Shown: positions 16,761 through 25,900 of the stretch, in pieces
Layout of the letters: each line of letters starts with the position of its first letter
How positions within the stretch are numbered: the stretch's first letter is position 1
Made by a program: the position numbers and the translations under genes
The notes under the pieces: generated by a model
Databases searched by the model: none
Told to the model about the DNA's origin: nothing
Seen by the model: the letters and a program-made list of their open reading frames with translations, nothing else
DNA from: CAISIP01 sp031396205
Lineage (GTDB): Bacteria > Pseudomonadota > Gammaproteobacteria > Burkholderiales > Burkholderiaceae_C
Reading direction: 5' to 3'
DNA length: 64,000 nt
NCBI GenBank assembly: GCA_031396205.1
Contig: JANNKH010000085.1
Coordinates: forward strand, 13,417-77,416

Positions 16761-17963
16761 ATGTTTCTCGAAGTGGCACAGCTTGAGGTACGGTACGCTG
16801 GCGCGGCCAAACCGGCTGTGCATGGCGTGACGTTCGGCTTGCAGGCGGGCGAGATCGGCGTGCTGATCGGCCCATCGGGCTGCGGCAAGACCACCTTGCT
16901 GCGTGCCGTGGCCGGGCTCGAGCGCGCCAGTGCCGGCATGATCCGGCTGGGCGATGCGCTGGTCAGCAGCGCCGCGCAGCATCTGCCCGCCGAAACCCGG
17001 CGCATCGGCATGGTGTTCCAGGATTACGCGCTGTTCCCGCACCTGGATGTCGGCCGCAACGTCGGTTTCGGCATCCACCACCTGCCCCGCTCACAACGCG
17101 ACAAGCGCATTGCCGAGGTACTGGAACTGGTCGGCCTGGCCGGCTACGACAGCCGTTTCGCACACGAACTCTCCGGCGGCCAGCAACAGCGCGTCGCGCT
17201 GGCCCGCGCGCTGGCGCCGGCCCCGCAACTGCTGTTGCTGGACGAGCCGTTCTCCAACCTGGACGTCGACCTGCGCGAACGGCTGGCGATAGAAGTACGT
17301 GCGATTCTCAAGGCGGCCAACGCAACGGCGCTGTTCGTCACCCACGACCAGCTCGAGGCATTTGCGGTCGGAGACCGCATCGGCGTGATGCAGGACGGTG
17401 CGCTGCACCAATGGGACGACGCCTACACGCTGTACCACCGGCCGGCGACACGCTTCGTGGCGGACTTCATCGGCCATGGCGTGTTTACCCCGGCTACGAT
17501 CAGTGAGGTCGACGGTCAGGTGGTGGTGCAGACCGCGCTGGGCAACCTGACCGACATCGCCGAATGCCCGCTGCCCTGCGCCTTCGACTCCGGCCGGTGC
17601 GACGTGCTGCTGCGCGCCGACGACATCGTGCATGACGATGACGCGCCGGTGAAGGCCCAGATCGTGCGCAAGGCGTTTCGCGGCTCGGAATTCCTGTACA
17701 CGCTGCGCCTGCGCAGCGGCGAGACCGTACTGGCCCATGTGCCCAGCCACCATGACCACCGCATCGGTGAGTGGATCGGCATCCGCGCCGAGGTCGACCA
17801 TGTGGTCACCTTCGACAGGGCCTGCCCGCTCGACCAGCGCGCCATGTGCCAGCTGCCGTGCCAGGCACGCACGGGTGGCGCCTGTGACCGCGTGACAACG
17901 GACAGCACCGTCAATCCTCCCATTTCCCTGACCGCCTCCCGCCATACGCCAGCGCGGCCCTGA
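16761..17963 (+). CDS. fbpC: Ferric-iron ABC transporter ATP-binding protein (FbpC type)
   Basis: A 400-residue ATPase that powers the divergent permease. Walker A is GPSGCGKTT (residues 37-45), the Q-loop is MVFQDYALFPHL, the signature LSGGQQQRVALARAL, Walker B LLLLDEPFSNLD and the switch VTHDQLEA. A C-terminal TOBE/regulatory region follows. The recognisable protein ends near VDHVVTFDR (about residue 353); the last 45-50 residues, rich in Cys, Thr and Pro, have no family counterpart and look like read-through after loss of the original stop. Confidence 0.9.
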   Translation: MFLEVAQLEVRYAGAAKPAVHGVTFGLQAGEIGVLIGPSGCGKTTLLRAVAGLERASAGMIRLGDALVSSAAQHLPAETRRIGMVFQDYALFPHLDVGRNVGFGIHHLPRSQRDKRIAEVLELVGLAGYDSRFAHELSGGQQQRVALARALAPAPQLLLLDEPFSNLDVDLRERLAIEVRAILKAANATALFVTHDQLEAFAVGDRIGVMQDGALHQWDDAYTLYHRPATRFVADFIGHGVFTPATISEVDGQVVVQTALGNLTDIAECPLPCAFDSGRCDVLLRADDIVHDDDAPVKAQIVRKAFRGSEFLYTLRLRSGETVLAHVPSHHDHRIGEWIGIRAEVDHVVTFDRACPLDQRAMCQLPCQARTGGACDRVTTDSTVNPPISLTASRHTPARP

Positions 17964-18015
17964 GGGCGTCCGCGCCTCGGGCGGACACGACACACGGCGC
18001 TGGCGGCACAACCGG

Positions 18016-18807
18016 TCATGACCAGCCCGCGTCGACAACGAACTCCTGCGCGGTCACCATGCGCGCAGTGTCGGCCGCCAGGAACATCACCATGTTCGCA
18101 ATGTCGGCACCGATGATGCGCCCCGGCAAACACTGGTTCTGCTCGAGCCGGCGCTCGCCCTCTGCATCCAGCCACAGGCTCACCTGGCGCTCGGTCATCA
18201 CCCAACCCGGCACCACGCAATTGACACGGATGTTGTCCTTGCCCAATTCGCCTGCCAGCACACGGGTAAAACCCAGCATCGCCGACTTGCAACTGGCATA
18301 CACCGCGTAGCCGGTGCCCTTGATTTTCCAGCTCGCCGAGCCCATGTTGATGATTGCTCCCCCGCCGCGTGCGCGCATGCTGGAGAGCACCGCCTGCATC
18401 GCGAAAAAATGCGGCCGCAGGTTGATTGCCACACGCTCGTCGAAATACTCCGGCGTCACGCTCTCGAGTGTGTGGCGCTCATCGTTGGCCACGTTGTTGA
18501 CCAGCACATCGACGCCGCCGAGGTGGTCGATCAGCGTCGTCATTGTCGTGCGCAGGGCGGACACGTCGGTGACGTCACACGCAACAAAATGGACCCCCGC
18601 ATGCGCATCGACCAGCGCCTGCCCGGCGGCGGCATCGCGGTCCACGAATCCGACCTTGCAACCCTGTGCGGCGAACGATCGCACCATGTCGGCGCCGATG
18701 CCGCTGGCGCCACCGGTGATAAGCACACCGCGCTCGCGCAGGCTGTTGAAGGTGACGCCTGCGAAAGCGACGTCAGGTATGGCGTTGGGCTTCATGGTCG
18801 GTGACAT
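18016..18807 (-). CDS. Short-chain dehydrogenase/reductase
   Basis: A 263-residue classical SDR. The cofactor loop is LITGGASGIGADM, an Asp (FVDRD) after beta-2 favours NAD, the structural motif reads VLVNNVANDERH, and the catalytic set includes NMGSASW and YASCK. The C-terminus FVVDAGWS is typical for sugar or polyol dehydrogenases and oxoacyl reductases. NN-x-AND-x-RH forms are frequent among sugar dehydrogenases, which fits the lactonase at 9.1 kb, but substrate specificity is not readable. Single gene; starts at Met5 are also possible. Confidence 0.85.
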   Translation of the reverse strand: MSPTMKPNAIPDVAFAGVTFNSLRERGVLITGGASGIGADMVRSFAAQGCKVGFVDRDAAAGQALVDAHAGVHFVACDVTDVSALRTTMTTLIDHLGGVDVLVNNVANDERHTLESVTPEYFDERVAINLRPHFFAMQAVLSSMRARGGGAIINMGSASWKIKGTGYAVYASCKSAMLGFTRVLAGELGKDNIRVNCVVPGWVMTERQVSLWLDAEGERRLEQNQCLPGRIIGADIANMVMFLAADTARMVTAQEFVVDAGWS

Positions 18808-18979
18808 TGGATGTGACGGTTGACGGCAAGCGCATGGTATACGGTCCGCCGGCTCGGACGGCGCCGTTGACAGGCGCGTGCATGCCAGCGCTACCGCCGT
18901 GATCGACGCGCCTGGCGTCTATCATCTGACGGCCAGCCCGCCAACCACAATCCGGCCACGGCCGCATGCGCTCCTCCCC

Positions 18980-20311
18980 ATGACCACGACGACTACCGCC
19001 GCCGCGGCACCGATCAGCCACCGCATGGTGCTCGCCATTGCGCTGCCGATCATGCTATCGAACGTGTCGACGCCGCTGCTCGGTGCGGTCGATACCGCGG
19101 TCGTCGGACAAATACCGGACCCGGCCTACATCGGCGCGGTCGCCGTTGGATCGCTGGTGTTTACATTCGTGTTCTGGGCCTTCGGTTTCCTGCGCATGGG
19201 CACGACCGGGTTGACCGCGCAGGCGCTGGGCGCCAACAACACCGACGAGTTGGTGGCCTCGTTGGGCCGCGCCCTGCTGGTCGCGCTGGTCGCCGGCAGC
19301 CTGATGGTCGTGCTGCAATGGCCGATCCGCGAGGCCGCATTCGCGCTGCTGCATGCCAGCGCCAACGTGGAGCAGCTGGGACGCGCCTATTTTGATATTC
19401 GCATCTGGTCGGCCCCGGCCACGCTGGTCAACTACGCCTTGCTGGGCTGGTTTATCGGGCTGGGACGCACCGACATCGCCCTGGTTTTGCAATTGCTGCT
19501 GAACTTGAGCAACATCGCGCTCGACCTGTGGTTCGTGCTCGGCCTGGGTTGGGATGTGCGTGGCGTGGCAGCCGGCACGGTATTGGCCGAGGTGTTGGCC
19601 GCGGCCGTTGGCCTGGTCCTGGCGCTGCGCCATGCACGGTCCCTGGGCGCAAGCTGGTCGATCCCGCGCCTGCTGGCGCCCAGGCAACTCAGGCGCACCC
19701 TCCTTGTCAACAGCGACATCATGGTGCGATCGCTGGCCTTGATCTTCGTATTCGTATGGTTCATGGCCCAGGGTGCGGCCCAGGGCGATGTGCGACTGGC
19801 GGCCAACGCGGTGCTGATGCAGTTCGTTTCGGTCAGCGCCTATTTCCTGGACGGACTTGCATTTGCCGCCGAGGCGCTGGTCGGGCGCGCGGTCGGCGCC
19901 CTGCGACGCGCCAGCGTGGCGTCCGCAGCGGCATTGACCAGCATCTGGGCCGGCGCTGTGGCGGCCTGCATCACGCTGCTGCTGTGGCTGTTCGGCCCGA
20001 CACTGATCGATCTGCTGAGCGTGGATACCGCCGTACGCGAAGCCGCCCGCAGCTATCTGCCCTGGGCCATCGGCGCGCCGCTGATGGGCGTCTGCGCGTT
20101 CCAGCTCGACGGCATCTTCATCGGCGCCACCCGCACCGCCGACATGCGCAATGCGATGCTGCTGTCGGGCGCCCTGTTTCTGCTGGCATGGTGGCTGCTG
20201 CAGCCGTGGGAAAACCATGGCCTGTGGGCCGCGTTGTACGTCAACTACATCGCGCGCACCGTGACGCTGGGGTGGCACTATCCGGCCTTGTTGCGGTCAG
20301 TGCCAGCTTAG
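18980..20311 (+). CDS. MATE-family efflux transporter (DinF-like)
   Basis: A 443-residue inner-membrane antiporter with twelve predicted helices in two MatE halves (SNVSTPLLGAVDTAVVGQ opens the first; VRSLALIFVFVWFMAQGAA the second). Such proteins expel cationic or aromatic compounds using Na+ or H+. The frame continues upstream, but the ATG at 18980 gives the usual MATE N-terminus after a short Thr/Ala stretch. DinF-like members are often stress-linked; no SOS box is apparent here. Stands alone between an SDR and a GloB-like gene. Confidence 0.88.
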   Translation: MTTTTTAAAAPISHRMVLAIALPIMLSNVSTPLLGAVDTAVVGQIPDPAYIGAVAVGSLVFTFVFWAFGFLRMGTTGLTAQALGANNTDELVASLGRALLVALVAGSLMVVLQWPIREAAFALLHASANVEQLGRAYFDIRIWSAPATLVNYALLGWFIGLGRTDIALVLQLLLNLSNIALDLWFVLGLGWDVRGVAAGTVLAEVLAAAVGLVLALRHARSLGASWSIPRLLAPRQLRRTLLVNSDIMVRSLALIFVFVWFMAQGAAQGDVRLAANAVLMQFVSVSAYFLDGLAFAAEALVGRAVGALRRASVASAAALTSIWAGAVAACITLLLWLFGPTLIDLLSVDTAVREAARSYLPWAIGAPLMGVCAFQLDGIFIGATRTADMRNAMLLSGALFLLAWWLLQPWENHGLWAALYVNYIARTVTLGWHYPALLRSVPA

Positions 20312-20424
20312 GTCACTGACCCTGCCCCAAGCCAAGATCTGCCGTTGCTAACCAAGCCACGATGCGCTGGTGGCGCCGCGTTTCTACAATGGTGCGATAC
20401 CTGAGATCGAACAAGGAGCATCCC

Positions 20425-21216
20425 ATGATCGTCGAGCGCATCTGGACCGGCAACGCCTACCGCAACTACAACTATCTGATCGCCTGCCCCGAGACCGGCA
20501 AAGCGCTGGCGATCGATCCGCTGGATCATGAGAAATGCCTGCATGCGGCCAAGGTCCGTGGCTGGCAGATCACCCAGCTGCTCAACACCCATGAGCACCA
20601 CGACCATACCGGCGGCAACGCGGCGGTGGTCGCGGCCACCGGCGCCAAGGTCATCGCGCACCACAACGCGGGCGGCAAGATCGAGGGCATGGACCGTGGC
20701 GTCAAGGCGGGCGACATCATCAAGGTCGGCACGACGGTCGAACTCGAATGCATGGACACGCCCGGCCATACGCTGTGCCACATCTGCCTGCGTTCGCACA
20801 CCGACCAGCCGGCGCTATTCTCGGGCGACACCCTGTTCAACGCCGGGGCCGGCAATTGCCACAACGGCGGCGACCCGCAGCTGATGTATGCCACCTTCGC
20901 CGACCAGCTCAGCCGCCTGCCGGCCAATACCCAGATCTATCCCGGCCATGACTACATCGAGAACAACCTGAAGTTCACGCTCGACCGCGAGCCCGACAAT
21001 ACCGCGGCCAAGGCGCTGCTGCCCGGCGTCACCAACCACGACCCGGCGACGTCGATCGTCACGACACTGGCGCAGGAGCAGGAGTTCAACAGTTTTTTCC
21101 GGCTCACCAGCGCCTCGCTCATTGCCCGGCTGCGCGAACGATTCCCGGATCTGCCAGAAAAACCGGACGCGCGCAGCGTGTTTATCCGGCTGCGCGAGTT
21201 GCGCAACGACTGGTAG
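20425..21216 (+). CDS. Hydroxyacylglutathione hydrolase-family metallo-beta-lactamase-fold enzyme
   Basis: A 263-residue glyoxalase II-like hydrolase, expected to cleave S-D-lactoylglutathione or a related thioester. The metal motif is NTHEHHDHTGG, further ligands lie in MDTPGHTLCHIC, FSGDTLFNAGAG and IYPGHDYI, and the C-terminal helical substrate domain ends FIRLRELRNDW as in GloB. An upstream in-frame Met exists, but the ATG at 20425 follows a good AAGGAG site. Confidence 0.87.
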   Translation: MIVERIWTGNAYRNYNYLIACPETGKALAIDPLDHEKCLHAAKVRGWQITQLLNTHEHHDHTGGNAAVVAATGAKVIAHHNAGGKIEGMDRGVKAGDIIKVGTTVELECMDTPGHTLCHICLRSHTDQPALFSGDTLFNAGAGNCHNGGDPQLMYATFADQLSRLPANTQIYPGHDYIENNLKFTLDREPDNTAAKALLPGVTNHDPATSIVTTLAQEQEFNSFFRLTSASLIARLRERFPDLPEKPDARSVFIRLRELRNDW

Positions 21217-21247
21217 GCAGCGCGCCTGCACCACCGGTATCGGGTCC

Positions 21248-21904
21248 ATGCAGCACGATGACACACTGCGCCAGCGGGTCGCGGCATCGCTGCAGCGGCT
21301 TGACCGGCTGGCGCTGCCCGACGCGGACCATGGGCGCGCCGCGGTCGCGCTGGTGCTCACCGAGGAGGGCCATGGCGCGCAGGTCGGCGACCTGCCCGTC
21401 CATGCTGGCTGGAGCACCCAGGCTGCGATCGTCCTGACCCGACGCGCGATCCATTTGCGACGCCATCCGAACCAGTGGGCGCTGCCCGGCGGGCGCATCG
21501 ACGGTGCGGAAACACCGCAGCAGGCGGCGCTGCGCGAGCTGCAGGAAGAGGTCGGGCTGGCCCTGTCGCCAGACGCGGTACTGGGCCGGCTGGACGACTT
21601 CTCCACCCGTTCGGGTTTTGTCATCACTCCGGTCATCGTCTGGGCCGACGCCGCCCGGGCGATGGTTGCGAACATCGATGAAGTGGCCTCGATCCACCGC
21701 ATCCCGGTTGCCGAGTTCCTGCGCCCCGATGCGCCCATGCTGGAGCACGGACAGCATGCGCACCCGGTGCTGCGCATGCCGGTCGGCACGACATGGATCG
21801 CGGCGCCCACGGCCGCAATACTGTTCCAGTTCCGGGAAGTCTGCCTGCTGGACCGCCAAACCCGGGTCGCCAACTACGAGCAGCCCGACTTCGCCTGGCG
21901 CTGA
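21248..21904 (+). CDS. Nudix hydrolase, coenzyme A pyrophosphatase type
   Basis: A 218-residue Nudix protein. The Nudix box is GGRIDGAETPQQAALRELQE followed by EVGL, i.e. GX5EX7REX2EEXG. The context before the box (VLTRRAIHLRRHPNQWALPG) matches the CoA/acyl-CoA pyrophosphatase branch (NudL/YeaB). It begins 32 bp after the GloB-like gene on the same strand, so the pair may be co-transcribed. Role: housekeeping removal of damaged or excess CoA derivatives. Confidence 0.85.
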   Translation: MQHDDTLRQRVAASLQRLDRLALPDADHGRAAVALVLTEEGHGAQVGDLPVHAGWSTQAAIVLTRRAIHLRRHPNQWALPGGRIDGAETPQQAALRELQEEVGLALSPDAVLGRLDDFSTRSGFVITPVIVWADAARAMVANIDEVASIHRIPVAEFLRPDAPMLEHGQHAHPVLRMPVGTTWIAAPTAAILFQFREVCLLDRQTRVANYEQPDFAWR

Positions 21905-21945
21905 GGGCACGGTCGCCGGCCGGCCCGGAGAAAGCCGAACAATAT

Positions 21946-22725
21946 TCAGTTGACCCGGCTGGCTGCGACTGGCTGCTGCAACCGTGCGTAGATCTGGGAC
22001 AAGCGATGGACGTCAAGCTTGCCATAGATGCTCTTGATCTGGGACCGGACCGTGCTCACCGCTACATCGCGACAGGTGGCAATGCGCTTGGCAGGTGTGC
22101 CCGACAACAACTCCCGCAACACCATATGCTCGGCGTCGGTCAGGCCGAAGCGAAGCTTGGCCTGGCGGGCCAGCTCGAACGGCTCCGCCATGGCCGGCTC
22201 CGACCCGGGCGCGCACAGATCCGTTTCCAGCGCCCTGCCGAACTGGCCACTATGGGTGGCGACCCGGTGCAGATCCATGTCGGTCAGTGGCCTATCGCAG
22301 AGCAGGCCCATGTAGGCGCGATGGCCGGCGACGTCGAGCAACTTGCAACCCCACAGGCACAGTTCGGCCGGCCCCGGGTCGTCGCCGTCGCGCGGGGCCG
22401 GCGCGACAATCCGCTTCCAGCCACGGGTGTTCCAGGATGACGATCCGCGCGGATCCACATCGGACATGTCGTGCAGCCACACCGCGCGCGCGTTCATCGA
22501 CTGCCCCAGTTCCGCCACGACACGGATGCCGGACACGCCATGTTGCAAGACGACGATACCGACCGACTTGACGCCCGTTGCGGCGCAGAACAGGTCGACC
22601 CCCAGCTGCCAGGCGCCGCGTTGAACAGTTTCCCAAGCGCTGTCCGCTTTGGATAATGGGGGTGCAACCGACAGGTTAGAGCCGGCAAAGGGCACTCGTT
22701 GGATAGCGTGATGAGCGGTCAGCAT
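21946..22725 (-). CDS. LuxR-type transcriptional regulator divergent from the DyP-P450 gene
   Basis: About 259 residues from the ATG at 22725; the frame is open to 22839 but that extension is not protein-like. The C-terminal HTH is clear: FGLTDAEHMVLRELLSGTPA, KRIA..RDVAVSTVRSQIKS, IYGKLDVHRLSQIYARL. The N-terminal 170 residues show no recognisable autoinducer or receiver domain, so it is an orphan LuxR with an unknown input domain (GVDLFCAATGVKSVGIVVL, KLLDVAGHRAYMGLLCD, reminiscent of a GAF-like fold). It is divergent from the fusion enzyme with about 190 bp between starts and is the obvious candidate regulator. Confidence 0.8.
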   Translation of the reverse strand: MLTAHHAIQRVPFAGSNLSVAPPLSKADSAWETVQRGAWQLGVDLFCAATGVKSVGIVVLQHGVSGIRVVAELGQSMNARAVWLHDMSDVDPRGSSSWNTRGWKRIVAPAPRDGDDPGPAELCLWGCKLLDVAGHRAYMGLLCDRPLTDMDLHRVATHSGQFGRALETDLCAPGSEPAMAEPFELARQAKLRFGLTDAEHMVLRELLSGTPAKRIATCRDVAVSTVRSQIKSIYGKLDVHRLSQIYARLQQPVAASRVN

Positions 22726-22913
22726 GGCGACTCCTGCTTGTGGTTGTTGATTTAAAGCAGTCTGGCACGCAGGCTTGCCCTTGTCGTTGAAACCGGCCGT
22801 CGCGGCGCTGAAACCTTCTGAAAGTTTCTGAATGGGCAAAGCCGCAGCTTGCCATATTGATTCCGATCAGGACAATGCGCTGCAGGTGTCCAACAGTTCC
22901 AAAGGAAGTCTTC

Positions 22914-25900
22914 ATGGCCGTCAACCAACACGTACCGGGCCTGCCACCCCAGGCGCCGGCACAGGTCAGTCGCGGGTTGAACTTATGGCTGGAACTTCGC
23001 AATCCGGACGACCTGCCTCTCTTGATGGCCGGCATTGCCCAGGAACAGAAGGCGACCCGCGCCAAATTGCTGCAGCAGGGCAATGTGCATTTCGCGCGTT
23101 TTCTGCCAAGCCGCGGCGTCACGGTGACATACGACGACGGAAGCAGCAAGAAATTGGGCGTGGCGCTGCAGGTGATCACCGAATACGACGGCGACCTGGA
23201 TGCTTACGCGACCGACTTCATCTTCACTATCGGTAAAGTGTTCGACATCATCCTGACGTTTGTCGAAGGTGCCCCGCCATTGCCGGTCAGGGACCACCCG
23301 GCCGAGTTCGTCAATTTCATCCGCCAGGCCAATGCGGTCATCGTCGGACCGGACTCGGTGCCGGACTGGTCGCTGTTCAGTGCCTATCCTCAGCGCACGG
23401 TGCTGGAAATGCTCGGCAGCGCCAAGACCACGCAGATTCCCGTTGCCGATCCGGCACTGCAGCCGGTCAACTTCCTGGATGTGCAGGCCAATATCCTGCA
23501 CGGCGTCAACCGCCCCCTGTCGCGCCATTTCTGCCTGCGGTTCGGCGACGGCTTCAAGGCCAGGGCCTTCGTTGGACGGCTATGCACCGGCCACGCCAAT
23601 ACACCGAAGGTCAGTTCTGCACAATGGCAGGATCCTGCGCCCGCCTGGTACCTGAACCTGGGACTGACCTTTCGCGGCCTGGTCGCGCTCGGTGTGGACG
23701 AAGCCGACCAGAAGATGCTCAAGGCCCACTTCACGGCCTTTGTCGAAGGTCCGGATAATTTTCGGCGCGCCCGGCGCAATGGAGACCTGTTTTCAAGCCA
23801 TCCCGACACCTGGGTGTTGGGTGGCACCCATCACCAGGTCGACTTGGTGCTGTCCCTGTATGCCGCCGACCCGGCGACGCTCGAGGCGCAGTCGCAATTG
23901 CTCAAAACAAGTGGGTCCGAATGCAACCTCGAACTGCTGGTCACCCAGGACGCCGCCGCGTTGCCCGACAACCAGGTGCACTTCGGCTATCGCGATGGCA
24001 TGTCCCAACCACGGCTGGCCATCGAAGGACTGTACCCATCGGACCGTCAGTCCGGCGACAGCCGCCAGCCGGCAGCCAGCGCCGGCAGCTTTCTGCTGGG
24101 CGCAACCTACACCAACATGTACGGCGGTGCCGGCTCGCTGGCCGGCTTGTCGCCGGCGCTGGCGACCAACGCCACGTTTGCCGCGCTCCGGTTGATGCGC
24201 CAGGACGTGCAGGCGTTCGAGGCACTGCTGGACGAGGGCGAGCGCCTGTACAAGGGTGCGGGGGTCAAACGCGATTGGCTGGCGGCCAAGCTGATGGGAC
24301 GCTGGCAGAGCGGAACGCCGACCTCCTTGTCCAGCGACCCGGCGCTGGAGGAGCCCGATGCGCGCGACCGCAATGATTTCGACTTCGCGCCCGGCGCTGC
24401 CGACGCCGTCGACTTTGACGACGTGGACGGGGTGCGCTGCCCGATCGGGGCCCATATCCGGCGCATGAATCCGCGCAGCAGCCGGGTTGCCGGCATGCCC
24501 CATAGCCGACGCCTGATCCGCCGCGGCATGCCCTATGGCCAGGCGTTCGACAAGGACAAGCCCGACACCGCCGAACGCGGGCTGCTGGGCATCTTCCTGT
24601 GCGCCGACCTGGAGCGGCAATTCGAGTTCCTGCTGCATACCTGGGCCAACGCCGATTTCTTCGCAACCGGAATTGGCGGCACCCAGGATCCGATCATGGG
24701 CGCCCAGGCCGCAACCGGATTGGCGCCGATGTCGGCCGAGTTCCGCTGCCTGGCGCCGGATGGCAAGACACCGGTCACGCTCGGCATGCCGCGCCTGGTG
24801 CATACCCGTGGCAGCCTGTACCTGATGATGCCCGGCCTGGCGGGGCTGCAACACCTGGCCGGCGATGCGACCGTCGATGCGGCCACGGCACCGCAGGCAG
24901 CGCTGCAGCAGTGCGCCTCGTCGTTCGATCCATCGCGCTTCGATCCACGGTCCCGGTCATTCCTGCGCGATCCGTACGCCACCTACGCAAAGATCCACCA
25001 CGAACTTTCGCCTCCTATCGCCTACATTGAATCCATGGACAGCGTCTGGGTTTTTGGACATGACCTGATCCGGGAGGTCTGCACCCAGACGGATGTGTAT
25101 TACAAGCGGGAGGATCCGTTGATCGGGCCCGCCGGCATTCTGACGCTGGACCATCCCGCCCACGGCGCGACACGCGCGGCCATCAATCCGCTGTTTGGCC
25201 AGGCGATCAAGAACGCCGCCGCCGACGCCAAGTCGATCATCGCCGCGTTGCTGGAGCCGCTCAACGAGGGGCCGGTCGAGTGGATCCGGCAGTTCGCCCG
25301 TCCTTTGAGCCAGCGCCTGTTCGCGCGGGTGCTGGCGGTCGACGAGAACAACATCGCCGATCTGCTGCTGCGGGTGGAACTGGCGCTAAGTGCCCACAAC
25401 CCCAAGGGCAGTCCCTCGTCGAGCGCTGACTTTGCCCGCGCCATCAAAGGGGTCGGCGCCTGGTTCCTGTCGGCCGGCGACCGGACCAGTGACACGACGA
25501 CCCAGATGCCGCCCCTGTTGCGTGCGCTCTATGTTCTGCCGTTCCAGGATCCGACCGCAAACCTGGACAAGAGCAAGGAATTCGCGGCCAACGCGGCTTG
25601 CCTGGCGCTGGCCGGATTCAAACCGCTGGAATGGCTGATCGGCCTGGTCACCTACCATCTGCTCAAGCGCGAATGCCACCTGCTTGAACAGTTGCGCGCA
25701 CGCCAGGCAGCCGGCAAACTCGACTACAAGACCGTCATCGACGAACTGGTGCGTTACGACACACCGCTGCCGATGGCCAATCGGTACACCCGCGGCGCGA
25801 CGACACTGGGCGGGATGCAACTGGCCGAAGGCGCGCGCCTGACACTGGTGTACGCGGCTGCCAACCGCGACCCCCGGTTTGCCAAGCCCGGTTGCGTCGA

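Noticed and set aside
18808..18979. Possible small gene between SDR and MATE genes
   Set aside because: The only frame is an upstream extension of the MATE gene without signal or family match; it is probably the leader.
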